Source of the DNA: Scatophagus argus
Taxonomy: Eukaryota; Chordata; Actinopteri; Scatophagidae
Direction: 5' to 3'
Length of the DNA stretch: 64,000 nt
Assembly: GCF_020382885.2 (NCBI RefSeq)
Contig: NC_058495.1
Location: forward strand, 26,110,127-26,174,126
The position numbers were made by a program, and so were the translations under genes. The notes under the pieces are model-generated. The model was given only the letters and a program-made list of their open reading frames with translations, made no database searches and was not told the origin of the DNA. Of this stretch, positions 1-11,602 are shown piece after piece. The stretch's first letter is position 1. Every line of letters starts with the position of its first letter.

Positions 1-1241
1 TCGCCCAGCAGGCCCTCCGACTCATCCTCGAAAGGTGGCAGGTCACGTCCAGGGCTGGAGGTCAGGTCTCCCCTCCTGGAGGCTCGGCTGGGGCTGGTGG
101 CCATGTGGTACGACTCAGAGGAATCCTGTCCAAAGCGCAAATTACTCTGATTACTTACTTCAGTACGAGGACATTTAAACTGCAGTACTGCTCATCATTT
201 TTATTTGTATTTCTAAATGCAATCAATCCACTGTTATCAGTGCTGGAAAGCCACTCAGTACAGTATAGTTGAGTTTGACTTGTGGCACTACTTTTTACTT
301 TACTGTAATGGGAAATACTGCATATTTTTCTCCACTTTGCAGATCTGACAGTTAAAGTTGACAGGAGTCGAATAATCTAATAATATTTACTTTTTGCATA
401 AACAGCATTTTTAATACTCTGAGCAAATCAGACTTCTGTATTCTTTAAGTGAGGTTCTGAATGCAGGACTTTTACACTGTGGTACACATTAAAATATCCC
501 TTCTACTATGTGCAATAGAACTACTGAACTTGCTGCGATGGGACATGGGGCAATTTAGACACGTTTTAAAATCCTTCATTTGACCTTTTCAGTGTTCACA
601 TGTTTGAACTGATGCGTTTCATAAAATGTCACCGAACACATCACATCACAAGCTGTAGTCTCAGTAATGAGCCCACACTGTTGAATTAACGTCTCTCAGC
701 CAAAATCCAGTTTCTTCTTACTGTGTTGGCAGCTGGCGGCCATGTGGCCAAAATAAAACCGCTTAAAAATAATTTATCTCTTCAGTATGAAAACACGACT
801 TTGCTGAAGACCTAACGTGGTGCGTTAGGGTGCTAACAGTTAGCGTCTGATTTCTCACTCGGCTGCTTTTCTTTGACCTGCTTCAGCCACAGATCATCAT
901 TTGGCACATAACAAAAAGCTCAACAGCCACATGGCAAGTCTGCTTTTACAACAAGAGGACAAACGAGACAACAGTAACAGGCTGATCATGTCCTCTGCAG
1001 CATAAATGCGATATTAATACAAACTGTGTCCTCGATTTAGCGCAAATTTGTCTTTAAAACCACTTTCTCGAACCCTCTCTGTCGCTGTTGTGACCAAGAC
1101 AAAAGTGCAAACGTATAAACAGCAGCGATCTTAAAATAAAAACCAGAAATATCTGTCTAATTTAACTGCTGATTTAGCGGGCACATTAAATCCGATAATG
1201 AGACATTTTGTCCATTTTTAACCGTTTTAACTCACCGCCAT
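1..1241 (-). CDS. mcm2: mcm2, DNA replication licensing factor MCM2, 5' end only (exons 1-2)
   Basis: MCM2 is one of six subunits of the MCM2-7 helicase loaded at replication origins. Exon 1 codes for only two residues (ATGGCG, 1236-1241) and is followed by a GTGAGT donor. Exon 2 occupies 1-125 after a TTGGACAG acceptor and continues past the window edge. The joined start reads [18 protein letters not shown], and further on it contains [20 protein letters not shown], which I recognise from the acidic, serine-rich N-terminal tail of vertebrate MCM2. The AAA+ helicase core is outside the window. Intron 1 (126-1235, 1,110 bp) has no other gene and contains fragments resembling the fish repeat also seen near 49.7 kb. 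The promoter side has E2F-type sites. Confidence 0.93.
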
Positions 1242-1307
1242 TGTTCCGTGTCTATCTGTCTCTGCCTCTTGTAAAGAAACTTCTTCTGCTTCCTGCCGGG
1301 AGTCGCT

Positions 1308-1395
1308 TTTCGCGCGAAACGACCACGTGACCCCCAAAGCCCGCGAAAAATAATGAATATTCAGATTCCCAACTGACGTCGTACCTTCTCATTGG
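1308..1395 (-). promoter_or_regulatory. mcm2 promoter cluster: E2F palindrome, E-box, second E2F-like site, CRE-like site, CCAAT box
   Basis: Just upstream of the mcm2 start codon is the 12-bp perfect palindrome TTTCGCGCGAAA (1308-1319), the textbook high-affinity E2F site. CACGTG lies at 1324-1329, a second E2F-like GCCCGCGAAAA at 1339-1349, TGACGTC near 1374-1380 and ATTGG (reverse CCAAT, NF-Y) at 1391-1395. Mammalian MCM genes are known E2F targets, so this is the expected cell-cycle promoter. The sites are seen directly; their use is inferred. Confidence 0.75.
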
Positions 1396-1399
1396 TCGG

Positions 1400-4094
1400 C
1401 CGGTTTTTGCAGAGGCGGGGTTTAAAGTACGGAGTGTTTGGCTAAGTGAGCGCGTCTGTTCAGAGTGTGTGTCAGATATGTGCGGTGACGCCTGTGAGTG
1501 AAAGCGGGGTGGACCCCAACGTAAAACAAACTCACCCTTTTCCGCGCGTGGTGCAGGGGCGGGACATCTGACGTATTATTTTTTCCCGGGAATACTTAGG
1601 ACGCGTTCAACTCCGTTTCACTGCCTCCTTTAAATCTCGACTTTACTGAAAGGTAACCGTCGGCCGCGTCCCAAAATGTTTCGTGTCTCATAGCTTGTTA
1701 AATGTTCGCGAAAACATCAGTCCTTTCTCCTCTGTTACTGTGAGCATTTTGTATTTTGTCCTAGTTTACTTCAATACATGAGATGTGCTACCCTTTCATA
1801 TAAGTTTCTTGGCGTACCTGTTAGGACGTCAAATATTTATAGTGGTATGAAATGTGGCTGCTTTTACATCAGTGTCGACTGTCAGAAACACACATGGTGA
1901 AACCAACACCTCAGGTTTAATGATCATTATTGATAACACGTTCCCTCATTCGTCAAATATAACGTTTGCCCCTTCAAACCCTGCATTTTAATAGCTTTGA
2001 CAAAATAAAACAAAAACAACATTCATTTATACAGTATCAAATGAATACAAGAGCTCCCACTTTTTCTCAAATAAAAACGAAGAAAACAAAGTAAATCTCT
2101 CAAAGTTTTCAGTGCGGCACATAAATAAATATCACAAATTTCTGTATCACAATGGGGACTGTCGACCTTCTGCTTGATGAGTAGTTTATGAGTAGGAAAC
2201 ATCTGTACCGACTGTACTGGACAGTAAGTCAAGTCGTTATTCTTTCCAACATATTTAGACGCTGATGTTGAAACTCTTTTGTGTGTGAAATATGTTGTCA
2301 TTATTGTCACAGAGAAGCCAAGAGAAACCAATTATTAACATTCATGTTAAAAAAAATCAGTGTCCGTGTCCCAACACTTCTAAGGCTCATTAAGGCTTAA
2401 ATTTAAGGGGGTGAATTAAATCCTTTGTGAAAGCTTTATAAGTCGGTGTGTGTCAGTAGCTTTTACTGCAGAAATTCTTCATGCAGTCTTGGTTTCCAGA
2501 TTAAGGAGAAAGAAAATCAAATGGAAAGACAAGAAAACATTAACTGGTGCATTCACATGGCCTTCGAACAATCTGTAAAATGAGTTCCTGACTGAGAAGA
2601 TTCACATGAACGCAACCTCAAGTCAGAACAACTTGGAAATTCACACTTGCATTTGTGTCATGTTAGAGGTGAACAAAAACAAATTTACATCCTAAAATTA
2701 AAGAAGTCTGACATTTTGGAAAAGCTATGCTGGTTAGCTTAGCTTAGCATAAAGACTGAAAACAGAGGGAAACAGCTAGCCTGGCTGTGGTCCAAAGAAA
2801 GCACCTTTTAGATTCACCAATTAGCAAGATTTATCTTGCTAATGATTAATGTGTTGGATTTCCTGGCTGGGACTGGCAACAGCCAATCAGCAGAGAATCC
2901 ACTCGCTAAGCTAAGCTAACAGTCTGCTGGCTGTACAGACATGAGAGTGATAGCGATCTTCTCGCATAACTCTCAGCAAGAAATCAAAAGTCGTTTCCAA
3001 AATGTTGAACTAAACCTTTACAGGAGAGTTTTGGCAGATGCACATACAGGAAATGATATTTTATAGATGTTAAATCTGGATTTAACAATAATATTGTTAT
3101 ATTGACTTCAATAATGCATGCAGAAGCAGAAAAATATGAAACTTTAGCTGTTAGTGACCCAAACTTTGATTGGAAAAGTGGGGAATAAAAATACTGAAGC
3201 TTGCGATTTTGACACACAGATCCTGGATTGAAGCACTTCAGTTGTTTAGGCACATTCACCGTTGCCTCGCTCAGGTGGTTATGGTGTCAGGGGTTTAGTG
3301 ATCAGTGTTGGAATGTTACCACACATTAAGGTTTTACAGAACACAGTGAGGTTAGCACTGGTTTTCATTTGAGATGCAAACGCTGCTGACTTGTTCATTT
3401 AAGAGCAGACAGTGTGAAAACAGGATGAAAAACAGTGCAAAAGCAATGAGAACACAGAGAGGACACAGAGAGAAATGGAACCGGGCAAGCCCTTCAAAAT
3501 AATTTTCCTTTTCCTGTCACCAAAAAAAAAATAACTCAAATGTAATCAGCTAAACATGAAACAACACAAATCACCAGGAATTATTAAATAAGTGGAAGGT
3601 TCCCACAGTTTTTCTCATGGTTTTATGTTTGAAGAGAAAAAAACCTTCAAAATTCCATTCCAGAAAAAATAAAATGAAATCCAATTCTTCTGAAGTGGCT
3701 GTCGGGGGGAGGAAGGCTTCAAAATAAATTCCACACTAACAGGCACAAGTTCCAGGTAAAGTGAGGCTTCAAAATAAGACCGTTCGAGAGGAGGAAAAGC
3801 GAAAAGAGGATGAAGATGTTTCTTTGTTGTCCGTTTGTTTCGCACAGCAGGAGGTGGAGGTTTTGACATCCCATCAGCACACCTGTCTGTCATGTAGTAT
3901 GTTGAGACTTTGTACCTGATGCACTTTATCTGATGTCCTGTCTGAAGACCAGGATGGCTCTGAACGGCTTCTGTCCTCCTCAGTTTGTGTTTGTTCCCAG
4001 AGAGGACAAGTGACACCTCCAGTATCTTCTTCCTTTCCCGGTGGAGGCTGCCAGCCTGGTGGTGAGTGTGTGTGTGTGTGTGTGAGTGTGTGTG
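1400..4094. other. Non-coding stretch between mcm2 and pigu
   Basis: No exon with convincing conservation or splice signals was found. The right part is probably pigu 3' UTR or downstream flank. No AATAAA on the minus strand was seen between 1.9 kb and the pigu stop. ATTAAA-type variants occur near 1916 and 1987, and AATAAA overlaps the pigu stop codon itself at 4095-4100. A GT microsatellite lies at about 4061-4092. Confidence 0.5.
2726..2932. repeat. Dispersed repeat with inverted TTAGCTTAGCTTAG arms
   Basis: TTAGCTTAGCTTAG at 2734-2747 is matched by its exact reverse complement at 2906-2919, and AAAGACTG/CAGTCT flank the arms on the inner and outer sides. The enclosed text (CAGCTAGCCTGGCTGTGGTCC and following) resembles a repeat very common in fish genomes. 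Shorter related fragments are visible near 42275 and 63853. No coding capacity. Confidence 0.6.
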
Positions 4095-4096
4095 TT

Positions 4097-7000
4097 TTAT
4101 TTAAGAACTAGTGTGGCCTCGGAGCCGTCTTTCCTCTTCAGATACAGTCCATAGCTGAGGTGGTGTTCCCTCCTCAAGAAAGCGTAGAAATAATCTGACA
4201 CCAGCAGAATCTGAGGGGAGAGACATATTAGCTTTACCTTTTGGTGTTTTTTGCACACTGTAACACATTAAAATGTCTCGACAGTGAAAAACAAAGTCCC
4301 GTCTCCCGCCCAGTCCGTCCTACCTGTGCCACGTTGAACAGCAGCGTTATGGCGTAGTAGAAGTTTGAGTTGGCGCTGCCGGCGTAGATCCAGAGGTGCC
4401 AGAGAACCGGGAACAGAGCGGAACAGGCCAGCAGGACGCAGGACACCAGGAAGATGTTCCTCAAGACTGAACAGGAAGACACACCAGGACAGAGGCTGTT
4501 TAACTGCTCCACTGCTAACACAATATTCTGGGAAATTAAATCAGTGCAGCACGTGCAGTCTGAAGGTCTGACTTTGTAGTTTTGTAGTGTTTTACTGCTC
4601 AATTGTTTCACTGATTCACAGAGATGAAACGTGTGCTTGAGGGGGTTCAGAGTCGCTCTGTGGGTCGACTGAAATATCTCAACGTCTGCCGGATGGACAC
4701 ACTCACATTTCTGTGAAGATGAATTTCAGTGACTTCACTTTGCAGCTGATTCTCAGGCGAATTTGAGGCAAACTTTTGAACTCTCACAAAGAAACTGAAG
4801 TGAAAACTGGTGAGTTTGGAGCAAACAAACTCGACTATGCAGAGCTGTCATGAACAGCAGACAAATTAGAAACAAATGGGAAACAAAACCGGGAGGAGGC
4901 CTTCAGGAATCTTGGGGGGATATGTGGGAACATGTCAACAGCGGAAACAACTTCTTCTACCCTCCTGATGTGTCTGCTGATGGAAACACGACTGATGATG
5001 CACCGTCGTTCCATCTACAGCCACCAGCACGTCATAACTTCAGCTTCTCCAACACTGAAAACTAATGTTCTGAGATTATAAAACTAGTGTTGTTATTGTT
5101 AGAGTATAAGTTTTGGATCAGCTCAAAAACATCCTCTGTGTGTTTTTGTACACTCACATCTGTGCAGGTGACTCCAGACAGGAAGGAAGGCCATGTAGAG
5201 AGCGATGTCTCCCACAGTGGGGTAAGACTTAAAGATGGAGATCACAGCCAACTGCATGAAGATCAGAAACACTGGATGCTCCCTGTAACACACACACACA
5301 CACACACATTTTTGAGACAGTGTAGCCTGTCTGAACAGCGTTGACTTGGGGTGCGAGTCGAGCAGAGGCCTTACTTGAGTTTGATGGACAGAGGGATGGT
5401 GTAGAAGAAGACGTTGATCTGGAAAACGCAGAGGAAGAAGAGGCGGAAGTGTTCAAACATCTCAGCGAAGAAGTACCAGAAGAGGCCGATGTTTGGGGTC
5501 AGGTCTGGTACCGAGAGTCTGCAGGGAGGGAAAACAACCACCAGGCACTGTGATCAGATCTCAGAATGTGAACCCTTTGGTGGGAATGACAGACTTCAGG
5601 GCTGGATGACGAGGAAAGAAGAACGATCAGGATCGTTTCTTCCAGACTGATCGATATGGATGTTTATCACTAAATATAATCTGCTTCTCGTTTCTCAGTT
5701 TGTACATCCTTGATTCATTTCCTCACCTCCTCTCTCCATTTTGTTGTACTTATGGATAATCAACATATACAAATAAAACTGACTCGATCATCTCCTAAAG
5801 TCTGTTTAATCTCAACAAATACCTGGGGGTGTACTTAGACCACAAACTGGACTGGTGCAAGAACGTGGACATGGTCTACAGAAAGGGCCAGAGCCGCCTC
5901 TACTTTCTGAGGCGGCTGAGGTCCTTCAACATCTGCAGGACGATGCTGAGGATGTTCTACGAGTCGGTGGTGTCCAGTGCCATCACATATGCCGTTGCCT
6001 GCTGGGGCAGCTGCCTGAGGGTGAGGGACACTAACAGACTCAACAGAATCATCAAGAAGGCCAGCCATGTTGTGGGAGAGGAACTGGACTCTCTGACAGT
6101 GGTGTCTGAGAGGAGGATGTTGTCCAAAATAAGAACTATACTGGACTTTCCCTCTCACCCTCTCCACAATGTGCTGATCGGCTACAGGAGCTCGTTCAGC
6201 AACAGACTCATACTGCCACGATGCACCACAGAGCGACACAGGAAATCATTCCTGCCTGTCGCCATCAAACTGTTAAACTCAGCACTGTGACGGACACACT
6301 CACTGTTTATACAATGTACATATTGGCTACTTTTACACATTGTACATACCTGTATTTTTAAATTTTCTTAAAAAATTTTTTGAATACAGTTTTTGTAAAT
6401 ACTACTGTACTTGAGATTTTAGTTTTTGTTTATCCTATTTATATACTCTGCACTTTTCTCCTTTCTTGGTCGGGAATACTGCATGTGCAATTGTCTGTAG
6501 AAACAAGAATTTCCCTCCAGGGATTAATAAAGGAATTCTGATTCTGATTCTGATCTTCTCTGCTGAGTTCAGCTCCGCCCCCTGTGCAAAGCAGGAGACG
6601 GGCAGCCAATCAGAGAGCAGCCTCTGCCTCTTGTTTTGATAGGCTGTTCGATCCATCAACATGAAGGAAAAATGTCCAACACCTCTCACTGTTATTGACA
6701 TAAACCTTTTCTTCTGATCTCTGTGGAGATCATTTCATCGGCCAGCTGGTCCAGAAAAACAAAACCACTGATGCTGCTTCTCCACCACCTTTACATCACT
6801 GGAGCACAGTGAAACAACTGCCAGGTGTGTGTATCACATCTGCTGAGTCGGCGCGTGTTTGTTCACAGGGTACCTGCTTTGAGTTCATCACTCACATGAA
6901 GCCGTAGACGGAGGGCAGGTAGTCCCACGAGCCGAGCAGGAAGAAGGACAGACAGACGAGGACGAACAGGCTGCCCAGGTACATGAAGGCGTACTGCGCG

Positions 7001-10000
7001 ACGAACCACCAGAAGCTGACCCGTCGGAAGTTCACCGGGATGTACTGACGCTGCGGGGGCGGAAACACGAAAAGGCTTTTGATTGGTCTAAACCCGGCAT
7101 GTTGTGTTCACATGTTTAAAGAGGCAGAAGAGAAGAGACCAGCAGTACTAACACACAGTATTCACACACAAACATACCTGCATCAGGTAGAGCAGCGCAG
7201 GAGCACACAGAGTGATGGGGTAGATGGACTGATATGTGGCCAAGGTCAGAAATATGGCACTCAGCAACACATTTCCTGCAGCACACACACACAGAATGAC
7301 TCAAATCCAATAATCACCTCAGCTTTGTGTCGCAGTTAAAGCATTTCTAATTAAACGATCATTTTTTTATTTCTATTCCTGATTATAAAAATAACAGAAA
7401 CGAGACAGTCAGACGTCCCACTCAGGTGGAGACGCAAGTTATGATCCAAACATGCGGAGGCATTCACAAAAATGAATCGTTACCCTTAATGGTGCAGAGG
7501 ATGAAGAGGGCGATGACGGAGTTGTTCAAACCGCAGGTTGACTTGGCGACGCAGGACAGGATGGTGAACGGGTTCAACAGGTAGCTGTGACAGAAGACGA
7601 TGACAGAACTACATGAATACTCAAAGAGCAGCCTGACGGCACCAGGATGAGCTGATGTGACTCAGAGGCCACCTCAGCAGACACAATCTGATCATCAGCT
7701 GCAGGGAAACACGCCTGGTTTGAGCGGTACTCACAACATGGCGACTTTCAGAGGGATGTAGTACATTTCTTTAGGGCTTCTGATGAGCTCCAGACAGTCG
7801 AGGGGGTAGCGGTCCGCCTCCAGGGCATATTTCTGCTTTCTGAGCTGAAACAGAACATCAAACATGTCACCGACACCAAAGTCACCACGCAAAACACCAA
7901 ATTACACACTGAGTGGCAACATTTCGGTTTCATTTTCCAACAAGTCACGTCTCATCTGTCAAAACCAAACTGATCATAACTCAGCCGTGCAGCCGTCATA
8001 TCAATATGATGGTGCAGCTTTAATGATGCGGCTTTCCCTTTAATTCCCAAACATTTTTGTGCATCTGCTGTACATCTGAAGACGTTTGCGTTTTTCTTAC
8101 CACTTGTTTGTTGTAGTCCTTCACTGTCATGTAGAGAGCCACAGCGGTGATCACATCTGCTAACTACAGAGACAGAACGACACAGAGGGAGCAGCTGACA
8201 TTAAAAACACACTCAAACCGCTGGAAGCAGCTGAAATCAAAGTGTCATGCAAACTGCTGAGCTCCCCCATCAAGGCTCGCATTACACAAAATCCTCCCGT
8301 GTATTCAGCAGAGAAAACCCAAACCATTAGCATCTCATTCTGTTTTGTTTTTTTACTCAAATACTTCAAATGCTCAAGGGAGATATGTCTGCTGGTATTC
8401 ATACTGTGCAGGAAATGTTCAGACAAAGACATCACTTCATGAAAGAGCCTGTAAAAACCAAAAAGATGCTTCTCGTCTTCCAACTCACCATAAACGTTAT
8501 CTCTGCATAGTCCACCAGAAAGTGAAAGAGGTAAATGATGAGAGGAGTCTGAGGAGACAAGAAAAAGACATCAGAGCACAAAGACACACCAAAACAGCTT
8601 GTGCTGATATTGTCCTCCCTCTGACGTGAGGTCACTTCCTCTGAGTTGGACTGACAAGCAGCCAGCTGAAGCTGTGCTGCCACCTGCTTCTCACGGTGTT
8701 CACAGACACAAGTCCTCCTCAGTGCCAACACCCTCGACCAGGCAGGCCAGCCTGACAGACGAAACTCGGGGCAAAAAGAAAAGCACTTGCTGCTGCTAAT
8801 TAACCTTCTCAAGCACAAGGCAATAACGGACTCACTCGGACTCATGAGCTAATCAGAATTTCCTGTCTTCTCTCGTGTGGACTGTGCAGTTTGGACAGGG
8901 AGGACGCCATTTGAATAGATGTTACTAAGGAAATTAAAATCACGAGCTTGTGTTTGTGTGCATCTCTCACCTCATGGAAAACGTCTCCAGAGTACGGCGA
9001 GACTCCCAAGTCAAGCAGAGCCAAACCTTCAACAACTGCAAACAAACAAACAAACAAACTCGTCATCACAGAGAAGCAGCTCTGGCATGTCGTTTCCCTT
9101 CTCTTAATGCAATCGGCCCAAGTCTTAATGATGCAACTTCCTGCTCCAACCGCCTAATGAACAATTCATGAAGGACTGTGGTGTTTCCATGTAATTCACA
9201 CACCAGCTGTCTCATGTTTGGTGTGTGGAGCAGACAGTCAGTCCTTTCAGCAGCCGCGTCTGCACTTCACGTTATCAATAAAATCAACACTGTGATGAGA
9301 TATCAGATTAGATTTGGGACAACATTACAGCGTGACATGGCATACGTGTTGCCTCTTCCTGGATTTAGAGGCTGCATTGCAATACGGTGATGTAATTTTC
9401 TTCACTTCCAAGACTGTTTTAGCAGGTCTGATATCTGTCTTTCCCCTCTTAGTTGATTTAAATCCACAATTCTGATGATTATTTATCTAAAATCTCACTG
9501 TGTTCACATTTTATGAAAGCACCAGCTGTCACCCCTAAAATACTGTCACAACACTGAGTACCAGGTAAACAATATTGCAGTATTTGATTCTGCATTGGAG
9601 TGCAGAAAGACGACTAGTGGGGGTGAATTTTGATTTCCAAATTTGTATTTGTCTTCTTCTCAGTGTATATCTTGAACCAGTGGAGAATAAAGGAGAAACA
9701 ATAAACACCTCTGTGGAATAAGTAACATTTGATTGAGACAAAAATGAAAATGGTTGCAGCATGTAAGAAACGAGTTACTACTGAGAGCTATTAGACGACC
9801 CAATCACAGTAAAATGTTTCATTAAAGTTGTATTAAAAAAGGGACCGTGTAAACCGTGTATTAGCACTTTAGTATTTGAGGAGGGCACTCAGTATCGACC
9901 TCCAGTTGTAGCCATTAGACAGGTGCTCTCTGCTCTGCTCAGCATCTTTGATCCAGAGGCGCTAAACATGATGACGAGGAAGCTCCATTAAAAACAGAAA

Positions 10001-10347
10001 TATCAGTCAAAACTAATGTAAACCTTTACACACAGAAACCAGAACCGCGCTGCTATACTGCCCTCGACGGAGCTTTCTAAAAGGGAACTGCAAAGCCAGA
10101 TTTTTGTAGCTAAACCGCAGCGACGTTACCGACTCGGCTCAGTTATCGGGTAACAAGCACCCGGAGCGGCGGAGGGATTCAAATTACGCCCCAAAAAGCT
10201 GCCAACCCCCCGCTTACCTCTTTTCCAGGAGGTCAGCGGAGACACCACCTCCACTCGCTCTGCAATTAAGTCCGCTAAACTGGATCTGTAGAGAGCAGCA
10301 CGGATCGTAACGGCTAAAATTAAAAGTAGTGTTAAGGGAGCCGCCAT
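4097..10347 (-). CDS. pigu: pigu, GPI transamidase complex subunit PIG-U
   Basis: PIG-U is a multi-pass ER membrane subunit of the GPI transamidase (with PIGK, PIGT, PIGS, GPAA1), which replaces C-terminal signal peptides with GPI anchors. Twelve coding exons, all phase-consistent: 10218-10347, 8971-9035, 8489-8548, 8101-8163, 7735-7844, 7484-7584, 7178-7275, 6896-7050, 5375-5518, 5158-5282, 4324-4466, 4097-4210. They give 435 aa, the length of human PIGU. The start is [20 protein letters not shown]; recognisable blocks are [53 protein letters not shown] and the end EATLVLK. Most of the protein is hydrophobic, consistent with many membrane spans. All introns are GT-AG. Intron 8 (5519-6895) contains an L2 LINE fragment in the opposite orientation. 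The start codon lies 1,255 bp from the divergent psmf1 start. Confidence 0.95.
5810..6556 (+). mobile_element. 5'-truncated L2/CR1-type non-LTR retrotransposon, C-terminus of ORF2 plus 3' tail
   Basis: An open frame of about 155 codons (to the stop at 6288-6290) reads [19 protein letters not shown], then [33 protein letters not shown] and ends [13 protein letters not shown]. This is the typical C-terminal part, after the reverse-transcriptase domain, of fish LINEs of the L2/CR1 group. It is followed by about 250 bp of A/T-rich 3' UTR, a GGGATTAATAAAGGA motif and tandem ATTCTG units (6535-6556), the usual 3' end. The 5' part including the catalytic RT is missing, as expected from target-primed truncation. 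It lies in pigu intron 8, antisense to pigu. The exact clade (L2, Maui or Rex1-like) is not certain. Confidence 0.85.
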
Positions 10348-11602
10348 CTTGACAAGGAAGCCCTCTCTGCCCTCCCTGCGAGGTGCACGATGGGAAGTGG
10401 AGTCCTTTGTTATCAAGAAAACATTGTTATTGGTGGTAGTAGCAGTAGTTGTATTAACATTTTAATCAAAGCGAAGATTATTTTATTCATGAATGGCTAC
10501 AATGACATTATATTATTGCTTGTACAACGATAATTGATCTTTTCCTTTTTACATTAGCCGATAGACTCTAATGATTCATCTCTTAACTGTTTATCGTTAG
10601 GAGATGACTCGTGCTACATTTGAAACATTCTCGTACAGTCAGTAGACAGAAACAGTAATTTTATCTTTATCAATAAGTCATTAGGGAATATGTTTTTACA
10701 AAGCGGAACAACAAATTCAGAGCACGTTTTCACTACGGGACTCTTCATGTGTTGGATCAAAACACAACTGACAGTGGTCTGTAAAGTTAGACACGGTGCA
10801 CCACGGGTTTTCCGCTGAGGAAAACAAAATTCACTCAGGTACTGAACTGTTTTTACCTATTGGCAGATTTGTAAGTCAAAGTAATGTAAAAACATCATGA
10901 GGAATTATTCAGAATAATCAACAAAAGCATCACCTGTTTTTTCCTCTGGCCTTTCTGAAAACTTTATTGTTACAAAAAAGAAAAAATAAGTCATTATGAA
11001 ACCTAGATGGACTTCCAGTAAAAGCATAATTCAACACCATTAGCCCTGCTGTTGTATCACCACTTCTACTACTTCTAGTATAATGTAACAGTTTTATTGT
11101 TTGACCAAAGAGCAATTCTCAACTAAAGGCTTCTTTAAATGGTTTAAAAGGTTGAAAGCGCTAGAAAATCCTTCCTTAAGATTTACTTGTATTCCTATGA
11201 TCAAGAAAAGCTTTAATGCTCATTATTATAATTCTTACTGCTGTGGTTACTGTGTTATGATTAATACTGTATGACGTCTAAGAAGACTGTACAGCTTTAA
11301 AGAGGAATGATTTTGAAAAATATCTAAATCAAAAATTAAGCTTAATCTTTTTTACATTATTTTGGTTTGTATGACCGTTCAAAGGTCAGTGTTTCTTAGC
11401 TTTTACATTTTTCGCGTGTTGTTTGTCAGCACAGTTTGTCAAAACTTTAACTTTTCATTGGTGCTTTTACATTGAAAGGCACGGACAGGAAGCGTGTACT
11501 GTTGCCGGACACCTGCCGCCGCGACGCCGCTTCTAGACTTTCGTTTTCATTTCTCGACTCGAAACTGACTTGATGTGGTTATAGCTGTTGGATAACAGAA
11601 TC
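10348..11602. promoter_or_regulatory. Divergent intergenic region between pigu and psmf1
   Basis: The two start codons point away from each other. Both ends are locally GC/CpG-richer (about 10130-10400 and 11480-11600, the latter with GCCGCCGCGACGCCGC), while the centre is A/T-rich. No TATA box in convincing position was seen, which suits two housekeeping genes. No coding exon was found here. Confidence 0.5.

Noticed and set aside
3615-4016. Open frame of about 130 codons on the minus strand left of pigu
   Set aside because: No recognisable family, low-complexity composition, and it fits the expected pigu 3' UTR.
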